A DNA stretch of 64,000 bases from Rhizobium sp. AC27/96. GTDB lineage: Bacteria; Pseudomonadota; Alphaproteobacteria; Rhizobiales; Rhizobiaceae. The stretch covers positions 558,001 through 622,000 of the forward strand of contig NZ_LXKN01000001.1 in NCBI RefSeq assembly GCF_001692325.1, given 5' to 3'. Of this stretch, positions 57,583 to 64,000 are shown in pieces. Positions within the stretch are counted from its first letter, which is position 1. Every line of letters starts with the position of its first letter. Both the position numbers and the translations under genes were made by a program. The notes under the pieces were generated by a model. That model saw nothing but the letters and a program-made list of their open reading frames with translations, did not search any database and was not told where the DNA came from.

Positions 57583-57768
57583 AACGCCCATTTTTTCGAA
57601 ATCGTGAAAATGCGCCGCATCGCCTGCATTCTCGGGCGTTTGCCAAATTCCCCTCCTATAGAATGCGGGTTTCCTTCCTGCGCCGAAGCAGTTATGAACT
57701 GGCTTCAGTACACAATTTGCTAACGATTCCGCAAAGAGCGGACCGTCAAATCATCTGGAACAAGCGTC

Positions 57769-59091
57769 ATGCGTCTGTCTCGTTACTTCATGCCCATTCT
57801 GAAGGAAAATCCTAAAGAGGCTGAAATCGTTTCTCATCGCCTCATGCTACGCAGCGGCATGGTTCGCCAGCAGTCGCAGGGCATTTATTCCTGGCTGCCG
57901 TTGGGCAAACGCGTGCTTGACAAGGTCAACAAGATCATTCGCGAAGAGCAGAACCGTTCCGGTGCCATCGAGCTTTTGATGCCGACGCTGCAGTCGGCCG
58001 AACTCTGGCAGGAAAGCGGCCGATACGATGCCTATGGCAAGGAGATGCTGCGCATCAAGGACCGGCAGGACCGGCCCATGCTCTATGGCCCGACCAATGA
58101 GGAAATGATCACCGACATCTTCCGGTCCTACGTCAAGTCCTACAAGGACCTGCCGCTGAACCTCTATCACATCCAGCTGAAGTTCCGGGACGAAATCCGC
58201 CCACGCTTCGGCACCATGCGCTCGCGCGAGTTCATGATGAAGGATGCCTATTCTTTCGATCTGACGCAGGAAGCCGCCGTCCATTCCTACAACAGGATGT
58301 TCGCGGCCTATCTGCGCACGTTCAATCGTCTCGGTCTGAGAGCGATCCCCATGCGGGCCGATACCGGTCCGATCGGCGGCAATCTCAGCCACGAATTCAT
58401 CATCCTTGCCGACACCGGCGAGTCGGAGGTTTTTTGCCACAAGGATTTCGTCAATTTCGATATTCCCGGCGAAGATACGAATTTCGATGATGTCGCTGGC
58501 TTGAAGAGCATCTTCGATCAGTGGACTTCGGTCTACGCCGCCACCTCGGAAATGCATGACGAGGCTGCCTTCAATGCTATTCCCGAAGGCGAACGCCTGT
58601 CGGCGCGCGGTATCGAAGTCGGCCATATCTTCTATTTCGGCACGAAATATTCCGAGCCGATGGGTGCGAAAGTGCAGGGTCCGGACGGCAAGGAACACGC
58701 TGTCCACATGGGATCTTACGGTATTGGTCCGACACGCCTTGTTCCCGCCATCATCGAAGCATCGCATGACGAGAACGGAATCATCTGGCCTGCTTCGGTT
58801 GCGCCGTTTGATGTCGTGGTGATCAACATGAAGACCGGCGACCAGGCATGTGACGATGCTTGCGAGACGATCTACGCCGCTCTGTCGAAGGCCGGCAAGG
58901 ATGTCCTCTTCGACGATCGCGACGATCGCGCCGGAACGAAGTTCGCAACGGCAGATCTGATCGGCGTGCCCGTGCAGATCATCGTCGGGCCGCGTTCGAT
59001 CGCGGGTGGCGAAGTGGAAGTGAAGGATCGCAAGACCGGCGATCGCGAGACGATGACAGTCGAAGCGGCAATCAAGCGGCTGGCAGGCTGA
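57769..59091 (+). CDS. proS: Prolyl-tRNA synthetase, short alphaproteobacterial form
   Basis: Charges tRNA-Pro. 440 residues, with class II motif 1 near residues 65-85, motif 2 ([21 protein letters not shown] region) near 142, and motif 3 ([16 protein letters not shown] region) near 322, followed by the anticodon-binding domain. The editing insertion between motifs 2 and 3 that makes E. coli ProRS 572 residues long is missing, as usual in alphaproteobacteria. It is followed closely by lolC. Confidence 0.97.
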   Translation: MRLSRYFMPILKENPKEAEIVSHRLMLRSGMVRQQSQGIYSWLPLGKRVLDKVNKIIREEQNRSGAIELLMPTLQSAELWQESGRYDAYGKEMLRIKDRQDRPMLYGPTNEEMITDIFRSYVKSYKDLPLNLYHIQLKFRDEIRPRFGTMRSREFMMKDAYSFDLTQEAAVHSYNRMFAAYLRTFNRLGLRAIPMRADTGPIGGNLSHEFIILADTGESEVFCHKDFVNFDIPGEDTNFDDVAGLKSIFDQWTSVYAATSEMHDEAAFNAIPEGERLSARGIEVGHIFYFGTKYSEPMGAKVQGPDGKEHAVHMGSYGIGPTRLVPAIIEASHDENGIIWPASVAPFDVVVINMKTGDQACDDACETIYAALSKAGKDVLFDDRDDRAGTKFATADLIGVPVQIIVGPRSIAGGEVEVKDRKTGDRETMTVEAAIKRLAG

Positions 59092-59117
59092 TAGACGGCA
59101 AATAGGATGGAAGGCGA

Positions 59118-60428
59118 ATGGCGGTGAATGTGGCAGTGGAACAGCAGGTGAATTCGTCCAAGGCCAGCCCGTCTTCTCGTCCGTTTTCCGGCTTCGAACG
59201 GCTTGTCGCCTGGCGCTACCTTCGCTCCCGGCGCAAGGAGGCATCGATCTCGGTCATAGCCGGCTTCTCGCTGGTCGGCATCATGCTGGGCGTCGCCGCC
59301 CTGATCATCGTCATGGCCGTGATGAACGGCTTCCGTGCCGAGCTTTTCAAGCAGATCCTCGGCTTCAACGGCCATGTCGTGGTGCAGCCGATCGATTCGC
59401 CGCTGACTGACTATGCTGAGCTGGCAAAGAAGTTTGCCGCGGTTCCCGGTGTCACCATGGCATTGCCGCTGGTGGAAGGCGAAACGCTCGCCTCCGGACG
59501 CGGCGGCTCTGGCACCGGCGCGCTGGTACGTGGTGTCCGCGCCGAAGACATGACCAAGCTCAAGACCGTTTCAGACCATGTCGTCTCCGGCGACATGGTC
59601 GGCTTTGCCTCGGGGCAGGGTGTTCTGGTGGGCACGCGGCTTGCGCGGCAGCTGGGGTTGACGGTCGGTGACCAGATCACGCTGACAGCGCCAGATGGTG
59701 ACGTGACGCCGTTCGGAGTCAATCCGCGCGTCAAGGCCTATACGATTTCCGGCCTCTTCGAAGTCGGCATGTCCGAATATGATTCCTCCGTCGTCTTCAT
59801 GCCGTTGGAGGAGGCACAGCTCTTTTTCAACGCCCAGGGCATTGTCGAGAAGATTGAGCTATTTGTCAGTAATCCGGATGATGTCGACGAATTGAGGCCG
59901 AAGATCGAGGCAGCGGCGGGCCGGCAGGTGTTCCTCACCGACTGGCGGCAGGTCAACGAGACCTTCTTCTCCGCGTTACAGGTCGAGCGCAACACCATGT
60001 TCATGATCCTGACCCTGATCGTGCTCGTGGCCGCGCTGAATATTATCTCCGGCCTGATCATGCTGGTGAAGGACAAGGGAAGTGATATCGCCATCCTGCG
60101 CACCATGGGCGCGACGTCAGGCGCGATCATGCGCATCTTCTTCATGACAGGTGCCGCCATCGGTTTGGTCGGCACGCTCGCCGGCGTTCTTCTCGGTGTG
60201 CTGGTCTGCCTGAATATCGAATCCATCCGCCAGTTCTTCTCCTGGATTTCCGGCACGGTGATCTTCAATCCCGAGGTCTATTTCCTCAGCAAGCTCCCGG
60301 CCCAGATGAATATGAGCGAGACCATCTCCGTCGTCGTGATGGCTCTGACGCTTTCTTTCCTTGCCACGATCTTTCCGGCCTGGCGTGCCTCGCGGCTCGA
60401 TCCGGTGCAGGCGTTGCGCTACGAATAA
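59118..60428 (+). CDS. lolC: Lipoprotein-releasing ABC transporter permease, LolC/LolE family
   Basis: A 436-residue inner-membrane protein that, with LolD, extracts outer-membrane lipoproteins and hands them to LolA. It starts with the usual [19 protein letters not shown], then one helix, a periplasmic domain (about residues 50-280) and three more helices with the FtsX/MacB core. Only one permease gene is present, so the complex is probably symmetric or uses another copy elsewhere. Confidence 0.94.
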   Translation: MAVNVAVEQQVNSSKASPSSRPFSGFERLVAWRYLRSRRKEASISVIAGFSLVGIMLGVAALIIVMAVMNGFRAELFKQILGFNGHVVVQPIDSPLTDYAELAKKFAAVPGVTMALPLVEGETLASGRGGSGTGALVRGVRAEDMTKLKTVSDHVVSGDMVGFASGQGVLVGTRLARQLGLTVGDQITLTAPDGDVTPFGVNPRVKAYTISGLFEVGMSEYDSSVVFMPLEEAQLFFNAQGIVEKIELFVSNPDDVDELRPKIEAAAGRQVFLTDWRQVNETFFSALQVERNTMFMILTLIVLVAALNIISGLIMLVKDKGSDIAILRTMGATSGAIMRIFFMTGAAIGLVGTLAGVLLGVLVCLNIESIRQFFSWISGTVIFNPEVYFLSKLPAQMNMSETISVVVMALTLSFLATIFPAWRASRLDPVQALRYE

Positions 60429-60442
60429 GGAATCCGCATTTG

Positions 60443-61126
60443 ATGAAAGGCAACGTCGTTCTCCAGCTCTCCGACGTAGAGCGCCATTACGGGCAAGGCG
60501 ATACCCAGCTATCGATCCTGAAGGGGGCCGACTTCGCTCTGCGCAGTGGCGAGATCGTCGCGCTCGTCGCCCCCTCGGGTACGGGCAAGTCGACGCTTTT
60601 GCATGTAGCCGGCCTGCTCGAGCATCCGGATAGCGGCGAAGTCTTGATCAACGGCCAGGCATGCGAAAATCTGTCTGACGACAGGCGCACTGCCGTGCGC
60701 CGCAGCGAGATCGGCTTCGTCTATCAGTTCCATCATCTGCTGCCGGAATTTTCCGCGCTCGAAAATATCATGATGCCGCAGCTGATCTCCGGCCTCTCAC
60801 GCAAGGATGCCAGCGAGCGTGCCGCCCAGCTTCTCGACTATATGCGCATCGGCCACCGCGCCCATCATCGCCCCGCCGAACTGTCGGGCGGCGAACAGCA
60901 GCGCGTCGCCATCGCGCGCGCCGTTGCCAATGCGCCGCTGGTGTTGCTCGCCGACGAGCCGACGGGCAATCTCGATCCGGCAACCGCGCATTATGTGTTC
61001 GATGCGCTGGAAGCCCTGGTGCGCCAATCGGGCCTCGCAGCGCTGATCGCCACGCACAATCACGAACTCGCGGTCCGCATGGACCGTCGTGTTACGCTGA
61101 GCGAAGGCAAGGTGGTCGAGGTTTGA
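60443..61126 (+). CDS. lolD: Lipoprotein-releasing ABC transporter ATPase LolD
   Basis: A 227-residue ATPase for the permease encoded 14 bases upstream. Walker [10 protein letters not shown] near 43, signature LSGGEQQRV near 149, Walker [14 protein letters not shown] near 170. ATG 60443 is preferred over the overlapping TTG 60440. Confidence 0.95.
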   Translation: MKGNVVLQLSDVERHYGQGDTQLSILKGADFALRSGEIVALVAPSGTGKSTLLHVAGLLEHPDSGEVLINGQACENLSDDRRTAVRRSEIGFVYQFHHLLPEFSALENIMMPQLISGLSRKDASERAAQLLDYMRIGHRAHHRPAELSGGEQQRVAIARAVANAPLVLLADEPTGNLDPATAHYVFDALEALVRQSGLAALIATHNHELAVRMDRRVTLSEGKVVEV

Positions 61127-61133
61127 TCGCTCG

Positions 61134-61601
61134 TTACGGAACGACCAAACCGCCGCGATAGTCCAGCTCATAGGCTTTGCGGTCACCGACCATGATGACC
61201 TCTTTGCCGCTGAAATGGCCGCAATCGCCGCTGCTTTGATCGACATAGCGGCCAAAGGCATGTTCGAATTCGTACCCTCCGAGAAACCGTTTCTCATCGA
61301 GATAGAGCCGCAGCAGGGCAGACTTGATGACCATGCCGGCACGATGTCCATCGATCAGATCCGGCTCGACGATGTGGCCGAAATAATTCATCGCCCATAC
61401 CGGCTCGCCATCATGCCAGACGAGCTCCTGCCCGGCAAAATCCGTGCCGCCGAAATAGCTGTCGAGATAGCGCCAGCGGCCGCTGGCATAGCCGATATCA
61501 TGCGAGCCGCTTCGGCAGGACGGGAGCCTCTCGCCATCGCCGACATAGGTTTCGGACTTGGCGGTGACAATGAAATCATTCAACTCGGCAAGATCCGGCA
61601 T
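61134..61601 (-). CDS. Conserved protein, tentatively DUF5680
   Basis: A 155-residue soluble protein; ATG 61601 follows GGAGAGG, and an upstream TTG is less likely. It is rich in aromatic and Gly residues: RSGSHDIGY, RYLDSYFGGTDFAGQE and WHDGEPVWAMNYFG. I connect these with DUF5680 from memory, without certainty. No catalytic motif is evident. It is transcribed against lolD, with only seven bases between the stops. Confidence 0.7.
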   Translation of the reverse strand: MPDLAELNDFIVTAKSETYVGDGERLPSCRSGSHDIGYASGRWRYLDSYFGGTDFAGQELVWHDGEPVWAMNYFGHIVEPDLIDGHRAGMVIKSALLRLYLDEKRFLGGYEFEHAFGRYVDQSSGDCGHFSGKEVIMVGDRKAYELDYRGGLVVP

Positions 61602-61682
61602 AATCCTCTCCAATTTTGATGAGGGCTCACAATGGCATTTGCCTCGTGAATTGTAAAGAACAAATAGTGAACACGCGGGCTG

Positions 61683-62279
61683 TCACTCGCCGTTTCCGCA
61701 AACCTTCTGGCCGAAGTCGTCCTGCCAGTCCTGGATGCTAACCGTCCTGGCTTCGGCCTTCAGATCCTTGCCGCTCTTCGTCGCCTTGCCGGTGAGCACA
61801 TTGTAGTCGCAGCTGTAACTGGAGTCGGGCTCGAGCGTGTCGCGGTAGGCATAGGTATAGCCGGCGACGATGAAACTGTTGTTGCGATAGGCGAGCGTCA
61901 GCGTCTGCTGCCAGCGGTCGCGGCCGACGCTGTCATTCTGCGAGGTGACGGCGATGGATCCATTGGGGAGGGCCGCGATCGACGGCTCCTGGCCGACCAT
62001 GCCGTCAGGTCCGACGGTGCCCCAGACTTTATGCGGCGCGCTTGCCGCCAGCGTCAGAAGCGAGTGCTCGCCGCCGCGCAGGTAGATATAGATGCCGATC
62101 GGGTTATCGGCGTCGTCGCCCGGAGCGGATGCGACCAGCAAAGCGAGATCGGGCTTGCCGTCCTTGTTCCAATCGCCGATCGCCGCATCGATGATACGGT
62201 CTGGCGCAATGGCGTCTTCGGCCTGGGCCGTAGTTGCGAGCAAGGCTAGAGTGAAGGCAGCATAAGCCAGTGATTTCAT
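61683..62279 (-). CDS. Secreted protein with an FG-GAP/VCBS-like calcium loop
   Basis: A 198-residue protein with the signal peptide MKSLAYAAFTLALLATTAQA and cleavage after AQA. The mature N-terminus has GDWNKDGKPDLALL, a DxNxDGxxD calcium-binding loop as in FG-GAP or VCBS repeats. Two cysteines near the ends (SYSCDYN, KVCGNG) may form a disulfide. The long upstream extension of the frame is rejected because ATG 62279, preceded by GGGGAGATCACC, opens a perfect signal peptide. Function unknown. Confidence 0.8.
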   Translation of the reverse strand: MKSLAYAAFTLALLATTAQAEDAIAPDRIIDAAIGDWNKDGKPDLALLVASAPGDDADNPIGIYIYLRGGEHSLLTLAASAPHKVWGTVGPDGMVGQEPSIAALPNGSIAVTSQNDSVGRDRWQQTLTLAYRNNSFIVAGYTYAYRDTLEPDSSYSCDYNVLTGKATKSGKDLKAEARTVSIQDWQDDFGQKVCGNGE

Positions 62280-62382
62280 GGTGATCTCCCCTTCATTCCT
62301 GCATAGCCTCGGCTTGTCCGCGCGTCCATTGGCAAGCCAAAAAGTCAGGCAATGAAATTTATTGATGTATCTATTGACTCTC

Positions 62383-62397
62383 GAACAAAAATAGAAC
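62383..62397 (+). promoter_or_regulatory. LexA (SOS) box
   Basis: GAAC-AAAAATA-GAAC, an exact match to the alphaproteobacterial LexA site GAAC-N7-GAAC (equivalently GTTC-N7-GTTC). It lies 33 bases before the start codon of a 28-residue ORF and just after a TTGACT at 62374. Confidence 0.7.
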
Positions 62398-62430
62398 AAA
62401 AAAGAAACATAACGAGTAAGGAGCGCGTAA

Positions 62431-62517
62431 ATGACCGATATCATTCGAGACGTTGCAGCATTCACCTCCATCGTGATGTTTGTCGCCAGCTTTTCCCTCA
62501 TCATGATGGCGATGTGA
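62431..62517 (+). CDS. 28-residue membrane micro-protein, SOS-controlled (SidA-like candidate)
   Basis: ATG preceded by TAAGGAG. The product has a short polar head (MTDIIRDVAA) and one hydrophobic helix (residues about 11-28) ending MMAM. The LexA box upstream implies induction by DNA damage. Caulobacter SidA is a LexA-controlled inner-membrane protein of about 29 residues that blocks division; the size, topology and control agree, but sequence identity cannot be claimed. A perfect hairpin follows 22 bases after the stop. It is too short for usual gene callers. Confidence 0.68.
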   Translation: MTDIIRDVAAFTSIVMFVASFSLIMMAM

Positions 62518-62538
62518 GTTTTATCTCTGTATGCACAT

Positions 62539-62565
62539 GTTGCTCCCCGATTTGATGGGAGCAAC
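62539..62565 (+). terminator. Hairpin terminator after the micro-ORF
   Basis: GTTGCTCCC and GGGAGCAAC form a perfect 9-base stem with a nine-base loop, followed by TTCTGGACTTT. The T tract is weak. Confidence 0.6.
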
Positions 62566-62633
62566 TTCTGGACTTTGTCGTCCGCAATGCCGAAGATATC
62601 GCTGATTCATTTGGGCATGCGGAAGGGTACAAA

Positions 62634-64000
62634 ATGGCGGATATTGGCGACAGCGGCGCATCTGCGGCGTCGGTCGGTGAGGCACCGGAATTCGTACATC
62701 TGCGGGTCCACTCCGCCTATTCCCTGCTTGAGGGCGCGTTGCCGCTCAAGAAGATACTGGCCAAGGCTGCCGGCGACAGTCAGCCCGCGATCGCCATCAC
62801 CGATACCAATAATCTCTTTGTCGCTCTCGAGTTCGCTCAGAAGGCGATGGATGAGGGGTTGCAGCCAATCATCGGCTGCCAGGTCTCGATCGACATGGAA
62901 GATGGCGGCGAGGGCGAGAAGCGCGGGCCGCAGCAATCGCTTGTCAGGCTTCCGTCCATCGTTCTGCTCGCCGCGACGGGAAGGGGCTATGAACGCCTCG
63001 TCGATCTCATCAGCCGCGCCTACCTCGGTGGAGAAGGCAATCAGGCCGTTCACATCACTGCCGCATGGCTGGAGGAAATCGGTACCGAAGGCATGATTGC
63101 GCTTACCGGTTCGCTGGGCGGCCCGGTCGATATGGCTCTGAAAGAGGGCCATGCGCCGCAGGCCTTATCGAGGCTTCTGACCTTGAAGCGGTTGTTCGGC
63201 GACAGGCTCTATGTCGAGCTGCAGCGTCACGGCACCTATGATCGCCGTCATGAACGCAAGATGCTGACGCTCGCCTATGAGCATGACCTCCCGCTGGTTG
63301 CCACCAACGAGGCCTTCTTCCCGACGCGCGACGATTATGACGCCCATGATGCGCTGATGGCGGTCGCCCACAATGCCATCGTCTCGGACGATACGCGTTT
63401 CCGCCTGACGCCGGATCATTATCTGAAAAGCCGAGCTGACATGGCCAAGCTCTTCGCCAACCTGCCCGAAGCGCTGGAGAATACCGTCGAAATCGCCCGG
63501 CGCTGCTCCTTCGTGCTGCAAACGCGCAAACCGATCTTGCCGCGCTTCACGGGTGCCGCCGCCGATGAGGACGAGGCCGACCGTGCCGAATCTGCAGAGT
63601 TGCGCGCCCAGGCGGTCGAAGGCCTCGACCAGCGCCTGGCCTCGCTCGGCATGGCGCCGGGTTATGAAGAAAAGGATTACCGCGACCGGTTGGAATTCGA
63701 GCTCAGCGTTATCGAGGGCATGAAGTTCCCTGGTTACTTCCTGATCGTTGCCGACTTCATCAAATGGGCCAAACGCCATGACATCCCGGTCGGGCCGGGC
63801 CGCGGTTCCGGTGCCGGCTCGCTGGTCGCCTATGCGCTGACGATCACCGACGTCGATCCGCTGCGCTTCTCCTTGCTGTTCGAGCGCTTCCTCAACCCGT
63901 CGCGCGTATCCATGCCCGACTTCGACATCGACTTTTGCCAGGATCGGCGCGAAGAGGTGATCCGTTACGTGCAGGCCAAGTACGGCCGCGAGCAGGTGGC
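62634..64000 (+). CDS. dnaE: DNA polymerase III subunit alpha, N-terminal part
   Basis: The 5' part of the replicative polymerase gene; it runs off the right edge after 455 codons of a family of about 1160. ATG 62634 follows GGAAGGG. The PHP domain begins [16 protein letters not shown] near residue 20. The polymerase core starts with [17 protein letters not shown] near 387, and the two catalytic aspartates are seen in PDFDIDF near 427. The PHP-first layout and ordinary motifs fit DnaE1, not the damage-inducible DnaE2. Confidence 0.95.
   Translation, partial: MADIGDSGASAASVGEAPEFVHLRVHSAYSLLEGALPLKKILAKAAGDSQPAIAITDTNNLFVALEFAQKAMDEGLQPIIGCQVSIDMEDGGEGEKRGPQQSLVRLPSIVLLAATGRGYERLVDLISRAYLGGEGNQAVHITAAWLEEIGTEGMIALTGSLGGPVDMALKEGHAPQALSRLLTLKRLFGDRLYVELQRHGTYDRRHERKMLTLAYEHDLPLVATNEAFFPTRDDYDAHDALMAVAHNAIVSDDTRFRLTPDHYLKSRADMAKLFANLPEALENTVEIARRCSFVLQTRKPILPRFTGAAADEDEADRAESAELRAQAVEGLDQRLASLGMAPGYEEKDYRDRLEFELSVIEGMKFPGYFLIVADFIKWAKRHDIPVGPGRGSGAGSLVAYALTITDVDPLRFSLLFERFLNPSRVSMPDFDIDFCQDRREEVIRYVQAKYGREQV

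Larger units (their letters stand above)
57144..57768. other. Intergenic region with sRNA, hairpins and proS promoter
   Basis: 625 bases. It contains a perfect 9-base hairpin at 57222-57245 (TCCGTAAAG / CTTTACGGA) without a T tract, a minus-strand sRNA at about 57330-57475, a perfect palindrome at 57475-57492, a plus-strand promoter at 57554-57582, and about 180 further bases before proS with nothing else evident. A 66-codon frame at 57219 overlaps the sRNA and is not believed. Confidence 0.65.

Noticed and set aside
1..64000. CRISPR arrays, rRNA, insertion sequences, prophage
   Set aside because: No regularly spaced repeats, transposase or phage motifs were seen on either strand.
62634..64000. 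dnaE as the damage-inducible dnaE2 because of the nearby LexA box
   Set aside because: The box and terminator belong to the micro-ORF; the N-terminal PHP and core motifs fit the replicative DnaE1, and there is no imuA/imuB beside it.

Overview
The window is a stretch of chromosome from an alphaproteobacterium of the Rhizobiaceae, most likely Rhizobium or a close relative. The evidence is the order clpX-lon-hupB, the full 14-gene nuo operon followed by birA, RNase J, methylmalonyl-CoA epimerase, a DUF1467 gene and proS, an rkp-type K-antigen capsule locus, a rhizobial intergenic repeat, and an alpha-r9-like small RNA in front of proS. No insertion sequence, prophage, rRNA or CRISPR array was seen.

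Layout. 1-6089: end of clpX, lon, hupB, an arginase/agmatinase-family hydrolase and a UbiA-type prenyltransferase. 6268-12164: an aldo/keto reductase facing a two-gene SbcD/SbcC-like (YhaO/YhaN-like) DNA-processing operon. 12192-35828: a large capsule region. Its left arm is on the minus strand: methyltransferase, unknown protein, KpsE-like, KpsT, a second KpsE-like, and two glycosyltransferases. Its right arm is on the plus strand: KpsD/Wza-like lipoprotein RkpU, the 2488-residue reducing polyketide synthase RkpA, alpha-oxoamine synthase RkpG, ketosphinganine-reductase-like RkpH, sulfatase-fold membrane transferase RkpI and KpsS-like RkpJ. 36019-36891: a 37-residue membrane ORF, tRNA-Val(TAC) and two tandem tRNA-Asp(GTC). 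37143-53878: nuoA-N with three accessory genes inserted. 53878-64000: birA, rnj, mce, DUF1467, sRNA, proS, lolC, lolD, two minus-strand genes of unclear role, a micro-ORF under a LexA box, and the 5' part of dnaE.

How the genes work together. The right arm of the capsule region has the same logic as the fungal fumonisin assembly line: a reducing PKS without thioesterase, a PLP enzyme that can release the chain onto an amino acid, and a short-chain reductase of the 3-ketosphinganine type. I infer that it makes a sphingoid-like lipid, probably the anchor or carrier of the K-antigen exported by the KpsE/KpsT/RkpU system. No KpsM permease is present in the window. The nuo operon encodes complex I; UbiA upstream supplies its quinone. 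The tail of NuoE and a separate protein between nuoF and nuoG share one helix-turn-helix-like domain. A four-helix-bundle gene bounded by inverted repeats sits between nuoC and nuoD.

The two observations I rate highest are the fumonisin-like PKS/oxoamine synthase/reductase cassette and the 28-residue membrane ORF under a perfect GAAC-N7-GAAC SOS box, which recalls Caulobacter SidA.
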